NCBI GenBank assembly: GCA_015068555.1
Contig: SVKI01000014.1
Location: 1-36,742, forward strand
Origin: Oscillospiraceae bacterium
GTDB taxonomy: Bacteria > Bacillota > Clostridia > UBA1381 > UBA9506
DNA: 36,742 nt
Direction of reading: 5' to 3'
In this document: piece after piece, positions 16,743-23,835 of the stretch
How the letters are laid out: every line of letters starts with the position of its first letter
Position numbering within the stretch: the stretch's first letter is position 1
The notes under the pieces: generated by a model
Databases searched by the model: none
The model's input: the letters and a program-made list of their open reading frames with translations, nothing else
Told to the model about the DNA's origin: nothing
Position numbers and translations under genes: made by a program

Positions 16743-18077
16743 TTGAATATCGGTGTTGTTTCCTTAGGATGTGCCAAAAATTTGGTAGATACCGAGGTTA
16801 TGTTAGGCATTTTAGGCCATGAAGGCTACCGGATTGTGTCGGATCCGGCAGAGGCGGAGGTAATTATTGTCAATACCTGTGCCTTTATTGACTCTGCCAA
16901 AGAAGAGTCGATTAACACGGTGCTTGAAATGGCGGCCTATAAAGAGGAAAAATGCCGCTTGCTGATTGTGTGCGGCTGTATGGCAGAGCGATATCATGAT
17001 GAGATTATGCAGGAATTGCCTGAGGTAGATGCTGTAGTTGGTACCGGCGATTATGTAAAAATTGCAGATGTAATTCGTCGGGCGGAGCAGGGAGAAAAAC
17101 CTGTTTTATACGGTCATATGAATGATGAACTGCCGGAAGAAGCACGCATGCTTTCAACGCCCGGTTATATGGCATATCTGAAAATAGCAGACGGATGTGA
17201 CAATTGCTGCACCTATTGCATCATTCCTAAATTGCGCGGAAAATATCGTAGCCGACCCATGGAGGATATTGTAAGCGAAGCTCAGGAGCTGGCTGCCTCC
17301 GGCGTGAAGGAACTGATTGTCATTGCGCAGGACACCTCTCGCTATGGTATAGACTTATATGGAGCGTATAAGCTACCTGTCTTGTTGAAACAGTTATGTG
17401 CTATTGATGGCGTTCATTGGGTGCGCGTTTTATATGTCTATCCCGAAATGATTACCGATGAACTGATTGAAACATATCGTACTGAGAAAAAACTGGTGCA
17501 TTATATGGATATTCCCATTCAGCATGCACATGATGCTGTGTTGAAAAAGATGGGTCGTCACCTAAATCATGAAAAGCTTGTCGCGCTACTTGAAAAACTG
17601 CGCAAGGCCATTCCTGACATGGTGCTCAGAACCACGGTGATAACAGGCTTTCCGGGTGAAACGGAGGAGGCTTTTAAGACGCTTTTATTGTTTGTTAAAA
17701 CCATGCGGTTTGACAGATTAGGCGCCTTCCCTTATTCTAAAGAAGAGGGTACGCCGGCGGCGAAGCTTTCTGATCAGCTTCCGGAGGATGTTAAAGTGGC
17801 GCGGGCGGAAGAGGTGCTGCGTGTGCAGGCCGAGATTTCACTTGCCTTGCAAAATGAAAAAATCGGCACAGTGCTTGAGGTTTTAACCGAAGGCTATGAC
17901 GAAGAAAGTCTAATGTACTACGGAAGAAGTGCGGGCGATGCGCCAGAGGTGGATAATACTGTATACTTTGTGGCAATGGATGAAGTTGAAATCGGCAGTT
18001 TTGTACCTGTGGAAATTTTAACAGCCGAGGAATATGAATTGGTTGGACGCATGATAACAGAGGAGGAAGAGGAATGA
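16743..18077 (+). CDS. rimO: Ribosomal protein S12 methylthiotransferase RimO
   Basis: Radical SAM enzyme that methylthiolates an aspartate of ribosomal protein S12. About 445 residues in three parts. The N-terminal UPF0004 domain begins MNIGVVSLGCAKNLVDTEVMLG and has cluster cysteines in SLGCAKN, NTCAF and CGCMAERY. The radical SAM core carries CDNCCTYC (CxxxCxxC) followed by IIPKLRGKYRSRP. A TRAM domain closes the C-terminus. I choose TTG at 16743, with AGGGTGA 5 bases upstream; an in-frame GTG at 16734 would add three residues but has no ribosome site. The RimO-type start motif argues against MiaB. It overlaps pgsA by 4 bases. Confidence 0.95.
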   Translation: MNIGVVSLGCAKNLVDTEVMLGILGHEGYRIVSDPAEAEVIIVNTCAFIDSAKEESINTVLEMAAYKEEKCRLLIVCGCMAERYHDEIMQELPEVDAVVGTGDYVKIADVIRRAEQGEKPVLYGHMNDELPEEARMLSTPGYMAYLKIADGCDNCCTYCIIPKLRGKYRSRPMEDIVSEAQELAASGVKELIVIAQDTSRYGIDLYGAYKLPVLLKQLCAIDGVHWVRVLYVYPEMITDELIETYRTEKKLVHYMDIPIQHAHDAVLKKMGRHLNHEKLVALLEKLRKAIPDMVLRTTVITGFPGETEEAFKTLLLFVKTMRFDRLGAFPYSKEEGTPAAKLSDQLPEDVKVARAEEVLRVQAEISLALQNEKIGTVLEVLTEGYDEESLMYYGRSAGDAPEVDNTVYFVAMDEVEIGSFVPVEILTAEEYELVGRMITEEEEE

Positions 18078-18598
18078 ATACACCTAATAAATTAACCCTT
18101 TTACGCGTGCTTTTGGTACCGGTTTTTATGTTTTTTATGATGTATGATTTTGTGCCCGGTGCACGTTACATTGGTGCTGTCATTTTTATTTTGGCATCCT
18201 TGACAGACTGGTTAGATGGCTTTCTTGCCAGGAAGAACAATTTGGTGACAAATTTTGGGAAGATTATGGACCCTTTGGCTGATAAAATGCTGGTTACGGC
18301 AGCTCTTTTGTGCCTGACTGCAGAAGGAACGGCCTCTTCCTGGATCACGCTTATTATTTTGTCAAGAGAGTTTATTGTTTCGGGCATCCGCATTGCAGCT
18401 GCAGCAGAGGGCAATGTTATTGCAGCAAGCTGGTGGGGCAAAATTAAGACAGTCTGGCAGATGATTTCCATTATTATAGCGCTTGTTTTTGGTGTGAATC
18501 TGTTCGTTACGATATGCCTGTGGATAGCAGCTGTTTTAACGGTTGTTTCGGGTGTGGATTATCTTGCAAAAAATGCCAAATATCTGTCGATGAAATAA
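18074..18598 (+). CDS. pgsA: CDP-diacylglycerol-glycerol-3-phosphate 3-phosphatidyltransferase
   Basis: Integral membrane enzyme making phosphatidylglycerol phosphate from CDP-diacylglycerol. The 174 residues have several hydrophobic segments. The CDP-alcohol phosphatidyltransferase signature is complete: DWLDGFLAR, then eight residues, then GKIMDPLADK, giving DG-x2-AR-x8-G-x3-D-x3-D. The N-terminus NTPNKLTLLRVLLVPVF is typical of PgsA. It is coupled to rimO by an ATGA overlap, a rimO-pgsA pairing common in Clostridia. Confidence 0.95.
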   Translation: MNTPNKLTLLRVLLVPVFMFFMMYDFVPGARYIGAVIFILASLTDWLDGFLARKNNLVTNFGKIMDPLADKMLVTAALLCLTAEGTASSWITLIILSREFIVSGIRIAAAAEGNVIAASWWGKIKTVWQMISIIIALVFGVNLFVTICLWIAAVLTVVSGVDYLAKNAKYLSMK

Positions 18599-18622
18599 AG
18601 ACACACAGAAGGAGACATGTAA

Positions 18623-19441
18623 GTGGAAGTTTTGCATAAAAAAGAGGGTTTTATCTGTGATATGGACGGTGTTATCTATCATGGTAACCGTATATTGCCG
18701 GGCGTGAAGGAATTCGTGAACTGGATGCAGAGAGAAAACAAACAGTTTTTGTTTTTGACAAATTCCAGCGAATATTCCCCCAGAGAATTGCAGCAAAAAC
18801 TAGCGCGTATGGGGCTTGATATTGACGAAAGCCATTTTTACACAAGCGCTTTGGCAACGGCTATGTTCTTAAAAAAACAGATGCCGGGTTGCAGCGCCTA
18901 CGTGATTGGCGCACCGGGACTTTTAAATGCCTTATATGATGCGGGCGTTACCATGAACGATGTAAACCCGGATTATGTGGTCGTGGGTGAAACAAGAAAT
19001 TATAACTACGAAAGCGTTTTGCGTGCGGTGACACATGTGCGTAACGGTGCGCGTTTAATCGCAACGAATACGGATATGACGGCCCCCACCGAAGCAGGCA
19101 TCATTCCGGCTTGTCGCGCGTTTGTGGCACCCATTGAACTGGCGTCCGGTAAATCAGCCTATTTTGTCGGCAAACCCAACCCTCTTATGATGCGCACGGG
19201 ACTGAAGAAATTGGGCGTGCATTCTGAAAATGCGGTGATGATTGGTGACCGGATGGATACAGATATCATTGCCGGCGTGGAAACAGGTCTTGATACCGTT
19301 TTGGTTCTGACCGGTGTGACACAAACGGGGGATTTGGAGCAGTATCCATATCGTCCCACATATATTTTAAACAGTGTGGCAGACATTCCGCCACGGGAGA
19401 AAGAGACATCCTATTGTAAGGGTTGCATGCAGGAAGAGTAG
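18623..19441 (+). CDS. HAD-IIA family hydrolase (NagD-like phosphatase)
   Basis: Predicted cytoplasmic phosphatase of the haloacid dehalogenase superfamily, 272 residues, substrate unknown. Motif I is FICDMDGVIYHGNRI (catalytic aspartates near residues 13 and 15), motif II is FLTNSSEYSPRE, the lysine motif lies in GKPNPLMM, and motif IV is MIGDRMDTDIIAGVETG. The C2-type cap between motifs II and III and the NagD-like start place it in subfamily IIA, which includes nucleotide and sugar phosphate phosphatases. Start is GTG at 18623 behind AGAAGGAGA. It ends with an odd cysteine-containing tail (YCKGCMQEE). It is the last gene before a strong terminator. Confidence 0.92.
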   Translation: MEVLHKKEGFICDMDGVIYHGNRILPGVKEFVNWMQRENKQFLFLTNSSEYSPRELQQKLARMGLDIDESHFYTSALATAMFLKKQMPGCSAYVIGAPGLLNALYDAGVTMNDVNPDYVVVGETRNYNYESVLRAVTHVRNGARLIATNTDMTAPTEAGIIPACRAFVAPIELASGKSAYFVGKPNPLMMRTGLKKLGVHSENAVMIGDRMDTDIIAGVETGLDTVLVLTGVTQTGDLEQYPYRPTYILNSVADIPPREKETSYCKGCMQEE

Positions 19442-19465
19442 CCTTAAGCGACCCGCTCAATATAG

Positions 19466-19509
19466 AAAAAAGAGCTGTGATACAGTTGCGTATCACAGCT
19501 CTTTTTTTT
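19466..19509. terminator. Bidirectional terminator between converging operons
   Basis: Perfect 12-bp stem GAGCTGTGATAC / GTATCACAGCTC (19472-19483, 19490-19501) with an AGTTGC loop, flanked by A6 on the left and T8 on the right. It can end both the plus-strand housekeeping run and the minus-strand nitroreductase transcript, whose stop lies at 19517. Confidence 0.93.
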
Positions 19510-19516
19510 GCTTGTC

Positions 19517-20095
19517 TTACTCTTTTACTTTAATTAAAACTTCATCTAATGAGCGTTTAGGGACATTTAAAACGTCGTCCTCGGTATAAAAGTATTTAAC
19601 ATCTCCATTTTTCATGGCGACAGGTCGGCTTGTTTCAGCCGGATAGCCCAATGCAATCAGGTAGAGAAGATCAAGATTTTCAGGTAATTCTAAAATCTCT
19701 GTCAACCTTTGACGATTGATGGCACCCAACCAGCAACACGCAAGTCCCATTTCCTCGGCAGCTAAAAGAATCGTCATGCCGGCAGCACCGGCGTCGAGTT
19801 CAAAATTATTTTTAATCGTTGTGTCACCTAAAATGGCCAGGTAAGCGGTGGGTCGTTCACTCGGTCCAGGTGCTTTATTTTCTAAATATCCGGCCCATTT
19901 GGTGTGGTCAAAAACCCGGTTGCAAAGAGCAGGCGTTTCGATTAATGCGAATTTTAAAGGCTGTAAATTGGCACCGTAAGCGGCCATACGCGCACAGTCT
20001 GCCAGGCGAAGCAACTGCTCATGCGTGACGGGTTGAGCTGTAAAACGACGGATGCTTCTGCGAGATATAATAGCTTCATAAACCTGCATGTTCAT
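19517..20095 (-). CDS. Nitroreductase family protein (FMN-dependent oxidoreductase)
   Basis: Predicted FMN-binding NAD(P)H oxidoreductase, 192 residues, physiological substrate unknown. Typical features are the start VYEAIISRRSIRRFTAQPV with the FMN-phosphate-binding SRRSIRRF, then QPLKFALI, DAGAAGMTILLAAEEMGLACCWLGAI, and the C-terminal IALGYPAE. The size fits small single-domain nitroreductases. Its start is 5 bases from the end of the cysteine-rich gene upstream, so the two form an operon. Whether that partner helps in a shared redox job is not known. Confidence 0.9.
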   Translation of the reverse strand: MNMQVYEAIISRRSIRRFTAQPVTHEQLLRLADCARMAAYGANLQPLKFALIETPALCNRVFDHTKWAGYLENKAPGPSERPTAYLAILGDTTIKNNFELDAGAAGMTILLAAEEMGLACCWLGAINRQRLTEILELPENLDLLYLIALGYPAETSRPVAMKNGDVKYFYTEDDVLNVPKRSLDEVLIKVKE

Positions 20096-20100
20096 TCTCC

Positions 20101-20712
20101 TTATCGTTTGCTTTTTAAAACGAGTTTTTGCAGTCGGGAAAAATCACTGTTGCGGATGGCATCTGCGGTCAGGGTGATGGATGCGCCGCACATACAGCAT
20201 TCTAAAATTAAGTCGTTTTCGCGCACTTCGACATCAATCATGTTAGAGCCGCAATCGCAGTACAAGGCTTCATCATCGGAAAGCTCCTGAATTTTATCAA
20301 GCGCCTTAAGCATTGTGACGCCGTTTTTGCCCGTATGATCAAGACCGCAGGCGGAGACAACTTCGTCGATATAACTTTCGTTACGAACAACGGCCGATTG
20401 AACGCCTTCTTCGCGACCGATAAACACCAGACCGACCATCACATTGGGACAACTATATTCGGTACAGTCTTTTTTGGCAAGGCTCAAAAAGGGTAAAGAA
20501 AATTTGTGTATCTCATCACAGACAAGGCACTTTACGGAAATAATATAGCCGGCCTTGTTCTCGGATTCTACGCGCAACTCTGATTGCCCGCATTTACACT
20601 GTACGCTGACGCCTTTATTGCCTGATAATTCAAACAGCGAAAAATTTCCAAAACAAATTTCGCCGCAGCTTGCACAACGATAGGCAACCGTTCGGTTTAA
20701 ATTGATAATCAT
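20101..20712 (-). CDS. Cysteine-rich zinc-ribbon-like protein of unknown function
   Basis: I do not recognise a characterised family. The 203-residue product has 15 cysteines, most in short pairs typical of metal-binding knuckles: C13-x2-C16, C39-x-C41, C62-x2-C65, C83/C88, C152-x-C154 and C172-C173-x-C175. N-terminal paired cysteines lie in a beta-rich region (YRCASCGEICFGNF...), a helical stretch follows (about 112-148), and a second cluster lies near the C-terminus. No signal peptide is visible, so it is probably cytoplasmic. The layout recalls CpXC-type or other zinc-ribbon proteins. It is the first gene of a two-gene operon with the nitroreductase. Metal binding is inferred. Confidence 0.75.
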   Translation of the reverse strand: MIINLNRTVAYRCASCGEICFGNFSLFELSGNKGVSVQCKCGQSELRVESENKAGYIISVKCLVCDEIHKFSLPFLSLAKKDCTEYSCPNVMVGLVFIGREEGVQSAVVRNESYIDEVVSACGLDHTGKNGVTMLKALDKIQELSDDEALYCDCGSNMIDVEVRENDLILECCMCGASITLTADAIRNSDFSRLQKLVLKSKR

Positions 20713-20758
20713 GTTTGTTCCTCACTCGTTCAGGATAGTCTGCATATCAGACTCATAT

Positions 20759-20787
20759 ATCATACTACAAAACAAGAAAAAAGTAAA
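20759..20787 (-). promoter_or_regulatory. Predicted promoter of the cysteine-rich protein/nitroreductase operon
   Basis: On the minus strand, TTTACT (20782-20787), a 17-base spacer, then TATGAT (20759-20764). It would give a leader of about 40 bases before the ATG at 20712. The -35 matches four of six consensus positions. Confidence 0.5.
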
Positions 20788-20990
20788 GATGGAAACGCTT
20801 TTTTTCTTTATTTTCGCTGCAAAAAATTCTTATATAATACATTCAGAAATATAGATTTCATATGCCTGAAAAAGCGTAAAATCAGCATTTTTTCTGAATA
20901 TTGTGCAAATTGTGAAAAAAATATCAAAGTTATCGACGGCTTTCGTGTTTTTATTATGCATATTTGACACTACACAAAATAAAAGATTTG

Positions 20991-20999
20991 TGATATAAT
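20991..20999 (+). promoter_or_regulatory. Extended -10 promoter element for the nfn-hyd operon
   Basis: TGATATAAT is a perfect extended -10 (TGnTATAAT), about 60 bases before the first gene. A consensus TTGACA exists at 20964-20969, but with a 24-base gap it is too far to pair normally, so the element may rely on the extended -10 or an activator. The stretch 20800-20990 is A/T rich with no gene. A possible Rex-type half-match lies at 20910-20929. Confidence 0.5.
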
Positions 21000-21058
21000 T
21001 TAATCTGTATGTTTATGTGTTTAATTTGATGATTTTTATATTTGGAGGGAGCATGCAT

Positions 21059-21907
21059 ATGTACAAGGTTGTGCGTAAAAAGGTTCTAAACCCAACGGTT
21101 ACCCAAATGGAGATTGAGGCTCCGTTGGTTGCAGCTAAGGCAAAACCCGGCCAGTTTATTATTCTACGTGTAGATGAAGACGGAGAACGTATCCCGCTCA
21201 CTGTGGCAGGAACGAACCCGGAGCAGGGAACGGTTAAAATTATTTTCCAGATTGTCGGCGGTACAACGGCAAGGCTGAATCAGAAGGAAGAAGGCGAATA
21301 TATTCAGGATTTTGTTGGTCCTTTAGGACGTGCAACGCATACAGAAGGCATTAAAAAGGTTTGTATTGTAGGCGGCGGCGTTGGTTGTGCAATTGCGATG
21401 CCTGTAGCAGAGGAATTTCACCGCCTGGGTGCAGAAGTAACCAGTATTATTGGCTTCAGAGATAAAAATCTGGTTATCTTAGAGGAAGAATTTAAAGCTT
21501 GCTCTGACAACATGATTCTGATGACGGATGATGGCTCTTATGGCCGTCATGGTAACGTAACTGTACCCTTAAAAGAAATGCTGGAGGCCGGCGAGCAGTT
21601 TGATATGATCATCACCATTGGTCCTTTAATTATGATGAAATTTGTAACGCTGACAGCACAGCCGTTTGGCGTGCCCGTTACGGCTTCTATGAACCCAATT
21701 ATGATTGATGGTACCGGCATGTGCGGCGGTTGTCGTTTAACCTTGAATCGCGATGGCAAGAAGATTACAAAATTTGCCTGTGTTGACGGTCCGGAATTCA
21801 ACGCCTATGAAATTGATTTTGACGAAGCTATGTCAAGAGGCAGAATGTATGCAGATTTTGAACGTCATGCTTATGAAGAAACCTGTAATCTGTTTAAGAA
21901 AGCGTAA
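21059..21907 (+). CDS. nfnA: NADH-dependent ferredoxin:NADP+ oxidoreductase, alpha subunit (NfnA-like)
   Basis: FAD and [2Fe-2S] subunit of the Nfn/Sud family; with NfnB it couples NADH and reduced ferredoxin to NADP+ reduction by flavin-based bifurcation. About 283 residues: an FAD-binding barrel (1-100, with GQFIILRVDEDGERIPLT), an NAD-binding domain (VCIVGGGVGCAIAMPVAEEF) and a C-terminal cysteine motif MCGGCRLTL...KFACVDGPEF for the iron-sulfur cluster. Upstream in-frame ATGs exist; MYKVVRKK at 21059 fits the family N-terminus, with GGAGG 10 bases before, while 21053 is only 4 bases from it. Dihydroorotate or sulfide dehydrogenase electron-transfer subunits are close relatives, but the next gene supports Nfn. 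Confidence 0.88.
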   Translation: MYKVVRKKVLNPTVTQMEIEAPLVAAKAKPGQFIILRVDEDGERIPLTVAGTNPEQGTVKIIFQIVGGTTARLNQKEEGEYIQDFVGPLGRATHTEGIKKVCIVGGGVGCAIAMPVAEEFHRLGAEVTSIIGFRDKNLVILEEEFKACSDNMILMTDDGSYGRHGNVTVPLKEMLEAGEQFDMIITIGPLIMMKFVTLTAQPFGVPVTASMNPIMIDGTGMCGGCRLTLNRDGKKITKFACVDGPEFNAYEIDFDEAMSRGRMYADFERHAYEETCNLFKKA

Positions 21908-21921
21908 GGGAGGAAACGAAA

Positions 21922-23331
21922 ATGGCTATTAATCCGAAAAAACAAGATATGCCCACACAGGCACCGGAAGAAAGAGCCCATAACTTTGATGAAGTGGCTT
22001 TGGGCTATACTATGGAAATGGCTGTAGGTGAAGCAGAAAGATGTTTAAACTGTAAAAATCAGCCTTGTGTAAGCGGTTGCCCTGTAAATATTGACATTCC
22101 CGATTTTATTACATTGATTAAAAATAAAGATTTTGAAGGGGCCTATCAGTCCATTACCCGTTCCTCGTCTTTGCCGGCTGTTTGCGGTCGTGTTTGCCCG
22201 CAGGAAACACAGTGTGAAAGCAAATGTACGCTGGGTATTAAGTTTGAGCCTGTCGGCATTGGCCGTCTGGAACGATTTGTGGCTGACTGGCACAATGAAC
22301 ATGTGGCAGAAAAACCGGTAAAACCTGCATCCAATGGTCATAAGGTTGCTATTGTGGGTTCCGGTCCTTCGGGTCTTACCTGTGCCGGAGATTTGGCGAA
22401 AAAAGGCTACGACGTTACCGTGTATGAAGCTTTACATACGGCCGGCGGTGTTTTGGTTTATGGTATTCCGGAATTCCGTTTGCCGAAATCCATTGTGGCT
22501 AAAGAAGTGGATACTTTGAAAGATTTGGGCGTACATGTTGTGCCCAATGTTGTAATTGGTAAAACGCTGACCATTGATGAGTTGTTTGATATGGGCTTTG
22601 AGGCCGTTTTTGTAGGTTCCGGAGCCGGACTTCCGAGTTTTATGGGTATTCCCGGTGAATCCTTAAAGGGCGTATATTCAGCCAATGAATTTCTGACGAG
22701 AAGCAATTTGATGAAGGCCTATCGCGAGGATTCCACCACGCCGATTATGAAGGGCGGTAAAGTGGCTGTTGTAGGTGGCGGCAATGTGGCTATGGATGCT
22801 GCCAGAACGGCGCTTCGTCTGGGTGCAGAAAAGGTTTACATAGTATATCGCCGTTCGATGGATGAGCTGCCTGCAAGACGCGAAGAGGTGGAGCATGCAC
22901 AAGAAGAGGGCATTGACTTTCAGCTACTCAGAAATCCGGTTGAAATTTTGGGTTATCAGAACGAAAATGACCCGCGTGACCCGAAAAACGGCTTCGTAAC
23001 CGGTATGCGCGTGTTAAAAATGGAACTGGGCGAACCCGATGAAAAGGGCAGACGCAGACCGGTTCCGGTTGAAGGCTCTGAATACGAGCTGGAGGTAGAT
23101 GCTGTGATTATGTCTATCGGTACATCTCCTAATCCGTTAATTAAGGATACCACGAAGGGATTGGAAGTAAACGCCCGCGGCGGTATCATCGTGAATGAAG
23201 ACGGTTTAACCTCTCGCAATGCCGTGTATGCAGGTGGCGATGCGGTAACAGGTGCTGCTACGGTTATTTCCGCTATGGGTGCCGGTAAAACGGCGGCCAA
23301 GGCCATTGATGAGTACTTAATGAATAAATAA
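21922..23331 (+). CDS. nfnB: NfnB-like NADPH subunit (GltA-type glutamate synthase small subunit family)
   Basis: Large subunit of the Nfn complex, binding two [4Fe-4S] clusters, FAD and NADP(H). It has 469 residues. The N-terminal cysteine-rich domain shows CLNCKNQPCVSGCPVNIDIP and AVCGRVCPQETQCESKC, typical of this family. An FAD Rossmann motif VAIVGSGPSGLTCAGDLAKK (about 140) and an NADP-binding motif VAVVGGGNVAMDAARTALRLG (about 275) follow. The same fold serves as the glutamate synthase small subunit, but no large glutamate synthase gene is nearby, and the 14-base spacing behind nfnA argues for transhydrogenase function. A GGGAGGAAA site precedes the ATG. Confidence 0.9.
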   Translation: MAINPKKQDMPTQAPEERAHNFDEVALGYTMEMAVGEAERCLNCKNQPCVSGCPVNIDIPDFITLIKNKDFEGAYQSITRSSSLPAVCGRVCPQETQCESKCTLGIKFEPVGIGRLERFVADWHNEHVAEKPVKPASNGHKVAIVGSGPSGLTCAGDLAKKGYDVTVYEALHTAGGVLVYGIPEFRLPKSIVAKEVDTLKDLGVHVVPNVVIGKTLTIDELFDMGFEAVFVGSGAGLPSFMGIPGESLKGVYSANEFLTRSNLMKAYREDSTTPIMKGGKVAVVGGGNVAMDAARTALRLGAEKVYIVYRRSMDELPARREEVEHAQEEGIDFQLLRNPVEILGYQNENDPRDPKNGFVTGMRVLKMELGEPDEKGRRRPVPVEGSEYELEVDAVIMSIGTSPNPLIKDTTKGLEVNARGGIIVNEDGLTSRNAVYAGGDAVTGAATVISAMGAGKTAAKAIDEYLMNK

Positions 23332-23349
23332 TAGGGGGAGAGAACAAGA

Positions 23350-23835
23350 ATGAGTGAACAGTTTGATTTTTCAGTTGTTGATAAAATCGTTGCAGCGCAT
23401 GAAAAAAATCAGCAGGCGATCATTTCCATCTTACAAGAAATTCAGGAACACTATCATTATCTTCCGAGGGAAGTATTTCCGTATCTTGCCAAGGAGCTTG
23501 GCATGAGCGAAGCACGCATTTTCAGCGTGGCAACTTTTTATGAGAATTTTTCTTTAGAGCCCAAGGGCAAATATGTCATTAAAATTTGTGACGGAACAGC
23601 ATGCCACGTGCGCCGCTCTGTTCCTATCTTAGAAAGACTGCGCTCTGAACTGGGTCTTTCAGAGAGCAAAAAAACAACGGACGACTTAAACTTTACCGTT
23701 GAGACGGTTTCCTGTTTAGGCGCCTGCGGTCTTGCTCCGGTTCTGACGGTTAACGATGTTGTGCATTCTGCCATGACGCCGGATAAAGCCTCTGAGCTTT
23801 TAAAAACGCTGAAGGAGGAAATTGCAAATGCTTAA
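23350..23835 (+). CDS. hydC: Electron-bifurcating [FeFe] hydrogenase gamma subunit, NuoE-like (HydC)
   Basis: Thioredoxin-fold [2Fe-2S] protein that passes electrons within the HydABC complex. The 161 residues have a helical N-terminus (NQQAIISILQEIQEHYHYLPREV) and the NuoE cysteine set: CDGTACHV (C-x4-C) and CLGACGLAP (C-x3-C). It follows nfnB by 18 bases and its last bases overlap hydB in ATGCTTAA, so the two are probably translationally coupled. Homologous subunits occur in NADH dehydrogenases and NAD-dependent formate dehydrogenases, but the HydA neighbour fixes the assignment. Confidence 0.93.
   Translation: MSEQFDFSVVDKIVAAHEKNQQAIISILQEIQEHYHYLPREVFPYLAKELGMSEARIFSVATFYENFSLEPKGKYVIKICDGTACHVRRSVPILERLRSELGLSESKKTTDDLNFTVETVSCLGACGLAPVLTVNDVVHSAMTPDKASELLKTLKEEIANA

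Noticed and set aside
20790-20805. Possible catabolite-responsive (cre) site TGGAAACGCTTTTT
   Set aside because: The essential terminal CA is absent and the stretch is A/T rich; too weak to call.
20964-20999. TTGACA at 20964 paired with TATAAT at 20994 as a normal promoter
   Set aside because: The 24-base spacer is far outside 16-18; only the extended -10 is kept.
21922-23331. Glutamate synthase small subunit
   Set aside because: The sequence family allows it, but there is no large subunit nearby and nfnA precedes it with 14 bases, so the Nfn role is preferred.
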